64,000 nt of DNA, taken from positions 1 to 64,000 of the forward strand of contig NZ_JAGFOA010000002.1 in assembly GCF_017592545.1 (NCBI RefSeq), written 5' to 3'. This DNA comes from Microbacterium stercoris. Lineage in GTDB: Bacteria > Actinomycetota > Actinomycetes > Actinomycetales > Microbacteriaceae. A model generated the notes under the pieces. It was not told the origin of the DNA, searched no databases, and saw only the letters and a list, made by a program, of their open reading frames with translations. The translations under genes and the position numbers were made by a program. This document shows positions 15,927-25,473 of the stretch, one piece after another. Every line of letters begins with the position of its first letter. Position 1 is the stretch's first letter.

Positions 15927-17606
15927 ATGGCACGCAAGCCCCTGTACTTCGTCGCAGGCCTCGGCCTGGTCACCGCGCTGGCGCTCACCGGCTGCGCCGG
16001 TAGCGGCGCAGGCGCGGACTCGGACAAGCCGAGCGACAGCAAGCCCGAGGCGGGCGCGGCGCTCACGATCGCGAAGCCCGACGGCGCGATCACCACCGAG
16101 TCGAACAACCCCTGGTCGGGAGACTCCTCGGCCAACAAGCTCGGCTACAAGAACGTCGTCTTCGAGCCGCTCGCGATCGTCAACCCCACGGGCGACAACG
16201 AGACCACCCCGTGGCTCGCCGAGAAGGTCACGTGGAACGACGACTACACCCAGCTCACCGTCACGCCGCGAGCGGGCGTGAAGTGGAACGACGGCGAGGA
16301 CTTCACCGCCGACGACATCCTCTTCACGTTCAACCTCATCAAGAGCACCCCGGCCTTCGACACCGGCAACATCCAGCTGACCGACATCAAGAAGGACGGC
16401 GACGACGTCGTGCTCACCTTCGCCGAGTCGAAGTTCGTCAAGCAGGCGCAGGTGCTGAACATCCAGATGGTGCCCGAGCACATCTGGAAGGACGTCGAGG
16501 ACCCGACCACCTTCACCAACCCCGACCCGGTGGGCACGGGCCCCTACGTGCTCGAGAAGTTCAGCTCGCAGTCGGTCACGATGACCGCCCGGGACGACTA
16601 CTGGGGCGGCGAGCCGGCCGTGCCGACGCTGTACTACGTCTCGTACAACGACAACACCGCCCTCACCACGGCTCTCGCCAGCGGCGAGGCCGACTGGGCG
16701 CAGGCGTTCATCTCGGACATCGAGGGCCAGTACCTCTCGAAGGACGAGCACAACATCTTCTGGCCGGCCAACGTCATGGCCCCCGACGTGCTGTTCCTCA
16801 ACACGCAGGAGAAGCCGTTCGATGACGTGGCCTTCCGCAAGGCCGTCAACATGGTCATCGACCGCGAGGCGCACACCACCATCGCGCGCGAGAACGCCGG
16901 ATCGCAGCTGACCAGCATCACGGGTCTGCCCACGCCGGTCGGCGAGAAGTACATCGCCCCGGAGTACAAGGGCAAGGAGTTCTCGATCGACGTCGACGGC
17001 GCCAAGAAGGTGCTCGAGGACGCCGGCTACACCTGGGAGGGCGAGGCCCTCATCGACCCCGACGGCGAGCCCGTCGAGTTCACGCTCCAGGTGCCCCAGG
17101 GCTGGAACGACTACGTCACCGGCATCAGCCTGATCGCCGACCAGGTCAAGAAGACGCTCGGCGCCGACGCCAAGGTCGACACCCCGGATGTCGACACGTG
17201 GTGGAACGCGAAGCGCACGGGCGACTTCGACGCAATCATGCACTGGACCGACTCGGGCACAACGCCGTACGACCTGTACTCTGACACCATGGACGGCCGC
17301 TGGCTGCTCGCCGGCGACGAGGTCGACTACAACTTCGGCCGCTACGACAACCCCGAGGCGACCGAGCTGCTGAGCACCTACGCCAACTCGGCGAGCGACG
17401 AGGAGCGCACGGCCGCCATCGAGGGCGTGCAGAAGATCTTCGTCGAGGACGTCCCGGTGATCCCGGTCGGCACGCACCCGATCCTGGCCGAGTTCAACAC
17501 CCGCAACTACGTGGGATGGCCGAGCGACGACGACCCGTACGCGCCGGGCGACCCGCTGCAGGTCGCCGCGGTCCAGGTTCTGATGAACCTCGAGCCCGCC
17601 GAGTAA
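15927..17606 (+). CDS. ABC transporter substrate-binding lipoprotein, family 5 (Opp/Dpp type)
   Basis: A 559-residue family 5 binding protein. A lipoprotein signal peptide (residues ~1-22) ends in the lipobox LTGC. The mature domain shows WLAEKVTWNDDYTQLTVTPR and GVKWNDGEDFTADDILFTFN, the hallmark region of the Opp/Dpp/Nik cluster. The ATG at 15927 has AAGGAG upstream; the longer frame would bury the signal peptide. It is the first gene of a five-component importer ending in a GH3 beta-glucosidase, so it probably binds a beta-linked oligosaccharide rather than a peptide. The stop is followed by a hairpin at 17621. Confidence 0.88.
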   Translation: MARKPLYFVAGLGLVTALALTGCAGSGAGADSDKPSDSKPEAGAALTIAKPDGAITTESNNPWSGDSSANKLGYKNVVFEPLAIVNPTGDNETTPWLAEKVTWNDDYTQLTVTPRAGVKWNDGEDFTADDILFTFNLIKSTPAFDTGNIQLTDIKKDGDDVVLTFAESKFVKQAQVLNIQMVPEHIWKDVEDPTTFTNPDPVGTGPYVLEKFSSQSVTMTARDDYWGGEPAVPTLYYVSYNDNTALTTALASGEADWAQAFISDIEGQYLSKDEHNIFWPANVMAPDVLFLNTQEKPFDDVAFRKAVNMVIDREAHTTIARENAGSQLTSITGLPTPVGEKYIAPEYKGKEFSIDVDGAKKVLEDAGYTWEGEALIDPDGEPVEFTLQVPQGWNDYVTGISLIADQVKKTLGADAKVDTPDVDTWWNAKRTGDFDAIMHWTDSGTTPYDLYSDTMDGRWLLAGDEVDYNFGRYDNPEATELLSTYANSASDEERTAAIEGVQKIFVEDVPVIPVGTHPILAEFNTRNYVGWPSDDDPYAPGDPLQVAAVQVLMNLEPAE

Positions 17607-17620
17607 GTCCCCCTCCTTCA

Positions 17621-17652
17621 CCCGGCCCGTCGGATCCGTCCGGCGGGCCGGG
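17621..17652 (+). terminator. Hairpin between binding-protein and ATPase genes
   Basis: CCCGGCCCG (17621-17629) pairs with CGGGCCGGG (17644-17652) around a 14 nt loop. It lies 14 bp beyond the binding-protein stop and may lower expression of the downstream membrane components. Confidence 0.5.
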
Positions 17653-17750
17653 CGAAGACCCGCCGCGCTCCCGTGCGCGGCACCCTTCCCCCTCCGGGTC
17701 GCGCGCGTCGACGTGCGCGGATCCGATCCGTGCTGTGCGAAAGCGAACCG

Positions 17751-18575
17751 ATGACAGACCCCCTGCTCACCGTGCGCGACTTCTCGGTCGAGTACGACGT
17801 GACCCCGCCCGTGAAGGCGGTGAAGAACGTGTCCCTCCAGCTGCAGCGCGGCGAGATCCTCGGCCTGGCCGGGGAGAGCGGATGCGGCAAGACCACGCTC
17901 GCCTACGGCGTGCAGCGCCTGCTGCGCGCCCCGGCCGTCATCACGGGCGGCGACGTCGTCTTCCATGACGCGAAGGCCGGCGACATCGACGTCAACGCGC
18001 TCGATGCCGGCGAGATGCAGCGCTTCCGCTGGGACAAGATCTCGATGGTCTTCCAGGGCGCGATGAACGCGCTCAACCCGGTGGCGACCATCGGCGCCCA
18101 GCTCGACGACGTGTTCGCCGTGCACCGCCCGCAGATGTCGAAGGCCGAGCGCCGCCGCGAGTGCGAGCAGCTGCTCGAGATCGTCCGGGTCGGCAAGGAG
18201 CGCTTCCGCTCGTACCCGCACGAGCTCTCCGGCGGCATGCGCCAGCGCGTCATGATCGCCATGGCCCTCGCCCTGCGCCCGCAGCTGATGGTCATGGACG
18301 AGCCGACCACCGCGCTCGACGTTCTCGTGCAGCGCGACATCCTGAAGCAGATCTCCGAGCTGCGCCACGAATTCGGCTTCTCGGTCATCTTCATCACGCA
18401 CGACCTGCCCCTGCTGCTGGAGATCAGCGACCGCATCGCGATCATGCGCGAGGGCGAGATCGTCGAGCTCGCGGCCTCCCGCGACATCTGGGAGCGCCCG
18501 CAGCACGAGTACACCCGCAAGCTGCTCAGCTCGTTCCCGCGCCTCACCGGCGCGAAGGGGGTGCTGGTGCGATGA
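17751..18575 (+). CDS. ABC transporter ATPase (OppD/DppD type)
   Basis: A 274-residue ATPase with Walker A GESGCGKTT, signature LSGGMRQRVMIAMALALRPQ, Walker B LMVMDEPTTALD and a switch His in IFITHDLPLLLE. It powers the importer together with the next gene. The ATG at 17751 gives a normal N-terminus (MTDPLLTVRDFSVEYD). It ends in an ATGA overlap with the second ATPase gene. Its C-terminus is shorter than in many OppD proteins, where an extra oligopeptide domain may carry an iron-sulfur cluster; none is seen here. Confidence 0.9.
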   Translation: MTDPLLTVRDFSVEYDVTPPVKAVKNVSLQLQRGEILGLAGESGCGKTTLAYGVQRLLRAPAVITGGDVVFHDAKAGDIDVNALDAGEMQRFRWDKISMVFQGAMNALNPVATIGAQLDDVFAVHRPQMSKAERRRECEQLLEIVRVGKERFRSYPHELSGGMRQRVMIAMALALRPQLMVMDEPTTALDVLVQRDILKQISELRHEFGFSVIFITHDLPLLLEISDRIAIMREGEIVELAASRDIWERPQHEYTRKLLSSFPRLTGAKGVLVR

Positions 18576-19414
18576 CCACGCTCGAGTTCCGCAACGTCTC
18601 CAAGCGCTACCGCGTGCGCGGGGCGCAGCCCATCCTGGCCCTCGACGACGTCAGCTTCACGCTGCGCGAGCGCCAGACGATCGCGCTGGTCGGGCAGTCC
18701 GGATCCGGCAAGTCGACGATCGCGAAGATTCTCACGCAGCTCGAGACGCCCACCTCGGGTGAGGTGCTGCTCGACGGCAGGCCGATCCCCACGCGCGGCA
18801 AGGGCCTGCGTGCGTATCGCCAGCAGCTGCGCATGGTGTTCCAGGATCCGTTCGCCTCGCTGAACCCGTACCACTCGATCCGGTATCACCTCGAGCGGCC
18901 CCTCCGCCTCGACAACGTGGTGCCGAAGGACCAGACCGACGCCGAGGTGCGCCGCCTGCTGGAGCGGGTGCGCCTCGATCCGGATGCCGTGATCGACCGC
19001 CGCCCGCACGAGCTGTCGGGCGGACAGCGCCAGCGCGTGGCCATCGCCCGCGCGCTCGCCTCGCGCCCCCAGCTGCTCGTCGCCGACGAGCCCGTGTCGA
19101 TGCTCGACGTCTCGATCCGCGTCGGCGTGCTCAACCTGCTCGCCGAGCTGCAGCGCGACGAGGGGCTGGGTGTGCTGTACATCACCCACGACCTCGCCAC
19201 GGCGCGCCACTTCTCGGACGAGATCATGGTGCTCCACCACGGCAGGGTCGTGGAGCAGGGCACGGCAGACGACGTCATCCTCCACCCCCAGCACGAGTAC
19301 ACGCAGGCGCTGCGCTCGGCCTCGCCCGACCCCGAGAAGCACTTCGCCTCGGCCCCGGGCATCCCCGATGCCGGCACCCTCGGCACGGGCATCGCGAACG
19401 GAGGAGCAGCATGA
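18572..19414 (+). CDS. ABC transporter ATPase (OppF/DppF type)
   Basis: A 280-residue ATPase with Walker A GQSGSGKST, Q-loop VFQDPFASLNP, signature LSGGQRQRVAIARALASRPQ, Walker B LLVADEPVSMLD and switch YITHDLATARHF. It forms the ATPase heterodimer with the upstream protein. Start and stop both overlap neighbours by ATGA, so the operon is tightly coupled. Confidence 0.9.
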   Translation: MTTLEFRNVSKRYRVRGAQPILALDDVSFTLRERQTIALVGQSGSGKSTIAKILTQLETPTSGEVLLDGRPIPTRGKGLRAYRQQLRMVFQDPFASLNPYHSIRYHLERPLRLDNVVPKDQTDAEVRRLLERVRLDPDAVIDRRPHELSGGQRQRVAIARALASRPQLLVADEPVSMLDVSIRVGVLNLLAELQRDEGLGVLYITHDLATARHFSDEIMVLHHGRVVEQGTADDVILHPQHEYTQALRSASPDPEKHFASAPGIPDAGTLGTGIANGGAA

Positions 19415-20406
19415 ACATCCCGTTCCGCTTCATCATCAACCGCGCCGTCTTCTACCTCTTCACGCTCTGGGCCGCGATCACGATCAACTTCATCGTGCCG
19501 CGCCTGATGAAGGGCGACCCGGTGTCGGCCTACATGGCCAAGTACCGCGGGCAGCTCTCGCCCGAGGCGGAAGGCGCGATCCGCGCCCTCTTCGGGCTCG
19601 ACAAGGACAAGACGGTCTGGCAGCAGTACCTCGACTACTGGGGATCGCTGCTGCGCGGCGACCTCGGCGCATCCTTCTCGAACGGCCTCGCTCCGGTCGG
19701 CGACGTCATCGCCACGGCGCTGCCCTGGACGGTCGGCCTCGTGGGCCTGGCGACCGTGCTGTCGTTCCTCCTCGGCACCATCACGGGCGCCGTCATCGGA
19801 TGGCACCGTGGCAGCCGCGCCGACGTCATCGTGCCGATCACGACCTTCTTCTCGACCGTGCCGTACTTCTGGCTCGGGCTCATCGCGATCGCCGTGTTCT
19901 CGTCGACGCTCGGATGGTTCCCCGCCTCGCATGCGTACGACAAGGGATCCGCTCCCGAGTTCTCGCTCGACTTCATCGGCCAGGTCATCGCGCACGGCGC
20001 GCTGCCGCTCATCACGATCCTCATCGCCTCGCTCGGCGGATGGATCCTGGGCATGCGCAACATGATGCTCACCGTGCTCGATGAGGACTACATCACCGTC
20101 GCGCAGGCGAAGGGCATGCCCTCGGGGCGCGTGCTGTGGCGATACGCCGCCCGCAACGCGGTGCTGCCGCAGCTGTCGAGCTTCGCCCTGTCGATCGGCT
20201 TCATCGTGAGCGGCACGATCGTCATGGAGCTCGTGTTCTCGTATCCGGGCGTCGGCAAGATGCTGCTCGACGCGACGAACGCGAAGGACTACCCGCTGAT
20301 GCAGGGCGTGTTCCTGATCATCACCCTCGCCGTGCTGTGCGCGAACATCCTCGCGGATGTCGCCCACGCGATCCTCGACCCGCGCACCCGTCAGTCGGAG
20401 GCCTGA
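19411..20406 (+). CDS. ABC transporter permease (OppB/DppB type)
   Basis: A 331-residue permease with an N-terminal span (FIINRAVFYLFTLWAAITIN) and five further spans. The EAA-like loop is EDYITVAQAKGMPSGRVLWR. The C-terminal half (VLPQLSSFALSIGFIVSGTI) fits the OppB family. It pairs with the next permease to form the channel. Confidence 0.9.
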   Translation: MNIPFRFIINRAVFYLFTLWAAITINFIVPRLMKGDPVSAYMAKYRGQLSPEAEGAIRALFGLDKDKTVWQQYLDYWGSLLRGDLGASFSNGLAPVGDVIATALPWTVGLVGLATVLSFLLGTITGAVIGWHRGSRADVIVPITTFFSTVPYFWLGLIAIAVFSSTLGWFPASHAYDKGSAPEFSLDFIGQVIAHGALPLITILIASLGGWILGMRNMMLTVLDEDYITVAQAKGMPSGRVLWRYAARNAVLPQLSSFALSIGFIVSGTIVMELVFSYPGVGKMLLDATNAKDYPLMQGVFLIITLAVLCANILADVAHAILDPRTRQSEA

Positions 20407-20407
20407 G

Positions 20408-21478
20408 ATGACCAACACCACCGCAGCCGAGATCCCGGCCGCCGGCGTGGGCGTGCCCGAGACGGCGACGCTCCGCTCCGTGACGGGCGCAGAGCCGCCC
20501 GCGCACAAGACCTTCTGGGGCCAGCTGGCGTCGTCGTTCGCGATGTTCCGCAACCCGAAGTCGCTCGCGGGCCTGATCATCATCGGCGTCTTCGTGCTGG
20601 TCGCGATCTTCGGCGACCTGATCGCGCCTTTCGGGCCGCTCGAGAAGGACTACCAGGCGCTGCGCCAGGGTCCCTCGCTGACGCACCTGCTCGGCACCAC
20701 CCACATGGGCGAGGACATCTTCAGCCAGATCGTCTTCGGCACCCGGGGTGTGCTCATCGTCGGCTTCCTGGCCGGCATCATGGGCACCTTCATCGCCGTC
20801 GTCGTCGGCGTGATCGCCGGCTACACGCGCGGCTGGCGGAGCGAGTCGCTGTCGGCCCTCACCAACGTGTTCCTGGTGATCCCGGGTCTGCCGCTGATCA
20901 TCATCGTGGCCTCGCAGTTCGAGGATCCGCCCCTGTGGGTCATCGCGCTGACGCTGGCGATCACCGGATGGGCGTGGGGCGCGCGCGTGCTGCGCGCGCA
21001 GACCATGTCGCTGCGCAACCGCGACTTCGTGCAGGCCGCCCGGGCGAACGGCGAGTCGCTGCCGCGCCTCATCTTCGTCGAGATGCTGCCGAACCTCCTC
21101 GCGATCATCGCGTCGAGCTTCGTCGGCACGGTCACGGCCGCCGTGCTCGGCCTCACCACCCTCGCGTTCATCGGCGTCATCCCGATCTCGAACCTGAACT
21201 GGGGCACCATCCTGTTCTGGGCGCAGTCGAACGGCGCGTTCCCCAGCTACTGGTGGTGGTACGTGCCCGCGGGCCTGTGCATCGCGATCCTGGGTGTCGC
21301 CCTGTCGCTGGTGAACTTCGGCATCGACGAGTACGTCAACCCGCGCCTGCGCTCGGCGGGCGAGCGCGCCCGCGCCATGAAGAAGCGCGGCCTGAGCGTC
21401 ACAGACGCCGTGACGGTCGTGCGCAGCGCCCCGTCCGGCGCGCAGGCGCCCGCCGAGAAGGCAGAGGAGAAGAAGTGA
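20408..21478 (+). CDS. ABC transporter permease (OppC/DppC type)
   Basis: A 356-residue permease. The OppC-type N-terminal region (FRNPKSLAGLIIIGVFVLVA) precedes a periplasmic loop and a transport domain with the EAA motif RDFVQAARANGESLPRLIFV. The ATG follows the upstream stop by 1 nt. The C-terminus is a hydrophilic tail (about 35 residues, Ala/Lys/Glu rich). The stop overlaps the GTG of the GH3 gene. Confidence 0.9.
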   Translation: MTNTTAAEIPAAGVGVPETATLRSVTGAEPPAHKTFWGQLASSFAMFRNPKSLAGLIIIGVFVLVAIFGDLIAPFGPLEKDYQALRQGPSLTHLLGTTHMGEDIFSQIVFGTRGVLIVGFLAGIMGTFIAVVVGVIAGYTRGWRSESLSALTNVFLVIPGLPLIIIVASQFEDPPLWVIALTLAITGWAWGARVLRAQTMSLRNRDFVQAARANGESLPRLIFVEMLPNLLAIIASSFVGTVTAAVLGLTTLAFIGVIPISNLNWGTILFWAQSNGAFPSYWWWYVPAGLCIAILGVALSLVNFGIDEYVNPRLRSAGERARAMKKRGLSVTDAVTVVRSAPSGAQAPAEKAEEKK

Positions 21479-23721
21479 CGGTCGCGGAGGACACCGCTCT
21501 GTATCTGGATCCGGCGGCCCCCGTCCAGGATCGCGTCGCGGACCTGCTCGGTCGGATGACCGTGGAGGAGAAGGTGGGGCAGATGCTCCAGCTCGACGCC
21601 CGCGACGACCTCGACGACCACGTCCTGCGCCGTCAGGTCGGATCCATCCTGCACACCTCGCCGGAGCGGCTCGCCCGCGCGCACGCGCTGACCGCCCAGA
21701 CCCGCCTGCGGATCCCGCTCGTGGTGGGCGAGGACTGCATCCACGGGCACTCGTTCTGCGAGGGCGCGACGATCTTCCCGACGCAGCTGGGCATGGCCGC
21801 CACGTGGGATGCCGCGCTCGTCGAGCAGGTGGCGCGCGCCACCGCAGTGGAGGTGGCGGCGACCGGCGTGCACTGGACGTTCTCGCCCGTGCTCTGCATC
21901 GCGCGCGATCTGCGCTGGGGCCGGGTCGATGAGACGTTCGGCGAGGATCCGCACGTGATCGGCGAGCTCGCCTCCGCGATGGTGCGCGGCTACCAGGGCG
22001 ACGGACTGACGGATCAGACCGCGATCCTCGCGACCGCGAAGCACTTCGCGGGCTACTCGGAGACCCAGGGCGGACGCGACGCGAGCGAGGCCGACATCTC
22101 GCACCGCAAGCTGCGCTCGTGGTTCCTGCCGCCGTTCGAGCGGGTGGCGCGAGAGGGCTGCCGCACGTTCATGCTGGGCTACCAGACCACCGACGGCATC
22201 CCGATCACCCTCAATGACTGGCTGCTCAACGATGTGCTGCGGGGGGAGTGGGGCTACACCGGCACCCTCATCACCGACTGGGACAACGTCGGGCGCATGG
22301 TGTGGGAGCAGAAGGTGCAGCCCGACATCGCGCACGCGGCCGCCGCCGCCGTGCGCGCAGGCAACGACATGGTCATGCAGACGCCGACGTTCTTCGAGGG
22401 CGCGCTCGAGGCCATCGCCGCCGGGCTGCTGAGGGAGGAGGAGCTGGATGACGCGGTCGCGCGCATCCTGACGCTCAAGTTCGAGCTGGGGCTGTTCGAG
22501 CAGCCCCGCCACCCCGACGCCGCGCGGATGGCGGACGTGCTCGGATCCGACGCGCACACCGCGCTCAACCTCGAGGTCGCCCGACGCTCGCTCGTGCTGC
22601 TGCAGAACGACGGCGTGCTGCCGCTCGCCCCCTCGGTCGCGAAGGTGGCCGTCGTCGGTCCGCTGGCGGATGACGCCCAGACCCAGCTCGGCGACTGGGC
22701 CGGCAACTCCGGCCAGGCCGGATGGCTGCCCGACGGTCAGCCGCGCGACATGATCACCACGGTGCTCGACGGCCTGCGCGCGCAGCCCGATCTCGACGTG
22801 GCCCACGCGCGGGGCGCGGACATCCTGACCCTCGTGCCGGATCCGCACGGCGCGTTCTTCCCGGACGGCCAGCCCCGACCGCTCGTGGCCGTGCCGTGCG
22901 AGCCCGACGCCGCGATGATCGCCGAGGCCGTCGCGGCGGCCGAGGCGGCCGACGTGGTCGTGGCCGTGGTCGGCGACCGCATCGAGCTGGTCGGCGAGGC
23001 GCGCTCCACGGCCACGCTCGAGCTCATCGGCGGTCAGAAGGCGATGCTCGACGCGCTCGCCGCGACCGGTACGCCGCTGGTGGTGGTGCTGCTGGCGTCG
23101 AAGCCGCTGGTGCTGCCGCCGTCGGCGCTGGGCGCCTCGGCCATCCTGTGGGTCGCGAACCCGGGCATGCAGGGCGGCCGCGCGATCGCCGAGCTGCTGC
23201 GCGGGCAGGTCGAGCCCACGGGCCGCCTGCCCATCTCGTTCGCGCGTCACGTGGGCCAGCAGCCGACCTATTACAACCAGATCCGCGGCCAGCACGGCGA
23301 CCGCTACGCCGACCTCACGCAGGCGCCCGCCTGGGCTTTTGGCGAGGGGCTGTCGTACACGACCGTCGAGTACGTCGACGCACGCATCGAGACCCCCGTG
23401 GTGACCGCGCGCGATGTGATCCGCGCATCCGTGGCGATCCGCAACACCGGATCACGCCCCGCGCTCGAGACCGTGCAGGTCTACGTCAGCGACAGCGTCA
23501 CCTCGGTGAGCTGGGCCGACAAGGAGCTCAAGCACTGGGTGCAGGTGTCCCTCGCCCCGGGCGAGGAGCGCGTCGTCGACCTCGAGCTGCCGGCCTCGGC
23601 GTGCACGATCGTGGACGCGCGCGGTGATCGCATCGTGGAGCCGGGGCAGTTCGAGCTGCGGATCGGCCCGTCGTCACGCGAGCAGGACCTGCTGCGCGTA
23701 ACGTTCGAGATCACCGGCTGA
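21475..23721 (+). CDS. GH3 beta-glucosidase
   Basis: A 748-residue glycoside hydrolase family 3 enzyme. The N-terminal TIM barrel carries RIPLVVGEDCIHG, the KHFAGYSETQGGRD substrate-binding loop and the nucleophile D268 in GTLITDWDNVGRM. An alpha/beta sandwich (LVLLQNDGVLPL) and a C-terminal fibronectin-like domain follow. There is no signal peptide, so it is cytoplasmic. The GTG start overlaps the permease stop (GTGA). It should hydrolyse the beta-glucosides or xylosides that the five upstream gene products import; the exact linkage is not readable from sequence. Confidence 0.9.
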   Translation: MTVAEDTALYLDPAAPVQDRVADLLGRMTVEEKVGQMLQLDARDDLDDHVLRRQVGSILHTSPERLARAHALTAQTRLRIPLVVGEDCIHGHSFCEGATIFPTQLGMAATWDAALVEQVARATAVEVAATGVHWTFSPVLCIARDLRWGRVDETFGEDPHVIGELASAMVRGYQGDGLTDQTAILATAKHFAGYSETQGGRDASEADISHRKLRSWFLPPFERVAREGCRTFMLGYQTTDGIPITLNDWLLNDVLRGEWGYTGTLITDWDNVGRMVWEQKVQPDIAHAAAAAVRAGNDMVMQTPTFFEGALEAIAAGLLREEELDDAVARILTLKFELGLFEQPRHPDAARMADVLGSDAHTALNLEVARRSLVLLQNDGVLPLAPSVAKVAVVGPLADDAQTQLGDWAGNSGQAGWLPDGQPRDMITTVLDGLRAQPDLDVAHARGADILTLVPDPHGAFFPDGQPRPLVAVPCEPDAAMIAEAVAAAEAADVVVAVVGDRIELVGEARSTATLELIGGQKAMLDALAATGTPLVVVLLASKPLVLPPSALGASAILWVANPGMQGGRAIAELLRGQVEPTGRLPISFARHVGQQPTYYNQIRGQHGDRYADLTQAPAWAFGEGLSYTTVEYVDARIETPVVTARDVIRASVAIRNTGSRPALETVQVYVSDSVTSVSWADKELKHWVQVSLAPGEERVVDLELPASACTIVDARGDRIVEPGQFELRIGPSSREQDLLRVTFEITG

Positions 23722-23780
23722 GACTTCTCGCCTGGCCGCTGCTCGATTCACTCCTTTGTGGCGGCGAGGCGAGAACACAG

Positions 23781-23821
23781 AACCGCGCTCGGGTGCTTGT
23801 GGTGAACACCCGGGCGCGGTT
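23781..23821 (+). terminator. Terminator hairpin after the GH3 operon
   Basis: A 15 bp stem (23781-23795 with 23807-23821, one G-U pair, arms AACCGCGCTCGGGTG and CACCCGGGCGCGGTT) with an 11 nt loop, 60 bp after the GH3 stop. It should end the operon before the repeat cluster. Confidence 0.7.
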
Positions 23822-23857
23822 CGCTTTGCGCTCGGGCTCGCCTGCGCGGAGGTTCGG

Positions 23858-24070
23858 GGCGTCTCGACTCGGTCGTTCCTCCCTCGCTCGACGAGCGGGG
23901 GTATTTTTTTCGTTCGTCGAGCGAGCGCAGCGAGTCGAGACGCCCTGAGCTTCCGCGGGGGCTTGGGCGTCTCGGCTCGGTCGTTCCTCCCTCGCTCGAC
24001 GAGCGGGGGTAGGGGCCGGGGGGGGACTTCTTCCTCGTTCGTCGAGCGAGCGCAGCGAGTCGAGACGCCC
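23858..24070. repeat. REP-like cluster 1 (two A and two B units)
   Basis: Fills most of the 378 bp space between the convergent GH3 and metY genes. Two unit types alternate. The A unit contains TTCGTCGAGCGAGCGCAGCG and then AGTCGAGACGCC. The B unit contains GGCGTCTCGACTCGGTCGTT and then CCTCCCTCGCTCGACGAGCG. A and B are partial inverse complements and can pair into hairpins. Open frames crossing this cluster are not genes. Confidence 0.85.
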
Positions 24071-24099
24071 TGAGCTTCCGCGGGGGCTAGCGGGGCGGG

Positions 24100-25431
24100 T
24101 CAGAGCCCCGCGTCGCGGACGGCGTCGAAGGCCTGGCGCAGATCTGCGATGAGGTCGTCGGCCGTCTCGAGGCCGACGGAGAGACGCAGGAGGCCGTCGT
24201 CGACGCCGAGGCGGTCGCGGTGCTCCTGCGAGAAGCCGACGTGCGTGGTGGTGGCCGGGTGCAGGATCATCGAGCGCGTGTCGCCGATGTGGGTCATGCG
24301 GCTGAAGATGCGCAGCGAGTCGTAGAAGACCTCCGCCGCATCGCGACCGCCCGCGAGCGAGATCGCGAACACCGATCCGGGCCGGCCCCTGTACACACGC
24401 TGGGCGAGCTCGTGCTGCGGATGGCCCTCGAGCCCGGCGTAGTCGACGCGGGCGACCTCGGGCTGCTCGGCCAGCCAGTGGGCGAGCCGGTGGGTGGTCT
24501 CGACGTGGCGATCCATACGCAGCGACAGCGTCTCGATGCCCTGCTGCAGCAGGAAGGAGTTCAGGGGCGACAGCGCCGGCCCCATGTCGTTGACGATCGT
24601 CGAGCGCAGGTACACCTCGAGCGCTCGCGGGCCGTGCTTCTCGAGGATCGACGTGCCGCCCGGAACGGCCGGCTCGGTGATGCCCGGGTACGAGCGCGAG
24701 CTGTTCGCCCAGTCGAAGTTGCCGCCGTCCACGATGGCGCCCGACAGTCCCGCGCCGTGGCCCGAGAGGAACTTCGTCGACGAGTGGAGGACGATGTGCG
24801 CGCCGTCCTCGAAGGGACGCGTGAGGTAGGGGGAGGCGACCGTGTTGTCGACGATCAGCGGCAGGCCGTGGCGCGCGGCGATGCGGGCGACGGCCGCGAT
24901 GTCGACGATGTCGTTACGCGGATTCGGGATGGTCTCGGTGAAGAGCAGCTTCGTCTCGGGGGTGATCGCCCGCTCCCACTCGTCCTCGTCGGTCCAGTCC
25001 CACACGTAGGTGGTCTCGACGCCGAGGCGGGGGAACGTGCGGGCGAAGATCGACTGCGTGCCCCCGTAGATCGTCGCCGTGGAGACGATGTGATCGCCGG
25101 CACCCGCGAGGCCCAGGAGGGTCGTGACGATCGCGGCCTGGCCCGATCCGACCAGGATGGCGCCGGTGCCGCCCTCGAGCGAGGCGATGCGCTGCTCGGC
25201 GACGAGGTGGGTCGGGTTGAGGTTGCGCGAGTAGATCTGACCGGGGTTCTCGCCCGTGAAGCGGTCCCACCCGTTCTGCATCGACTCGAAGCGGTAGCCC
25301 GCCGTCAGATAGATCGGCGAGACGCGGGCGCTGTAGCCGTGCTCCTCGGTATCGCCCACGTGCACCTGGCGGGTCTCGAAGCCGAAGCCGTCCCACTCGG
25401 TGCGGGGAGGGCGGATCTCGTGCGCAGTCAC
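24100..25431 (-). CDS. metY: O-acetylhomoserine sulfhydrylase
   Basis: A 443-residue PLP enzyme of the Cys/Met metabolism family. The PLP lysine lies in LHSSTKFLSGHGAGLSGAIV. The insertion after it and the overall length fit O-acetylhomoserine aminocarboxypropyltransferase rather than the shorter cystathionine enzymes. It makes homocysteine from O-acetylhomoserine and sulfide. The GTG at 25431 (MTAHEIRPP) is the start. It is divergent from the cystathionine beta-synthase gene, with shared control sequences at 25440-25473. No metX gene is adjacent in the window. Confidence 0.88.
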   Translation of the reverse strand: MTAHEIRPPRTEWDGFGFETRQVHVGDTEEHGYSARVSPIYLTAGYRFESMQNGWDRFTGENPGQIYSRNLNPTHLVAEQRIASLEGGTGAILVGSGQAAIVTTLLGLAGAGDHIVSTATIYGGTQSIFARTFPRLGVETTYVWDWTDEDEWERAITPETKLLFTETIPNPRNDIVDIAAVARIAARHGLPLIVDNTVASPYLTRPFEDGAHIVLHSSTKFLSGHGAGLSGAIVDGGNFDWANSSRSYPGITEPAVPGGTSILEKHGPRALEVYLRSTIVNDMGPALSPLNSFLLQQGIETLSLRMDRHVETTHRLAHWLAEQPEVARVDYAGLEGHPQHELAQRVYRGRPGSVFAISLAGGRDAAEVFYDSLRIFSRMTHIGDTRSMILHPATTTHVGFSQEHRDRLGVDDGLLRLSVGLETADDLIADLRQAFDAVRDAGL

Positions 25432-25439
25432 GTGCTAAA

Positions 25440-25473
25440 GGTAGGGGAATCAATCCCCACCAAATCGGTAGGG
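25440..25473. promoter_or_regulatory. Repeats in the metY / CBS divergent promoter
   Basis: GGTAGGG occurs at 25440-25446 and 25467-25473 (27 bp apart). A small palindrome, GGGGA-ATCAA-TCCCC, lies at 25444-25458. All are within 45 bp of the metY start. They are candidates for a sulfur-responsive regulator site; no regulator gene is adjacent. A TAGCGT -10 box for the rightward operon lies near 25503. Confidence 0.4.

Noticed and set aside
23756..24073. Open frame of about 105 codons after the GH3 gene
   Set aside because: It consists of the terminator hairpin and REP units; no start signal or protein-like composition.
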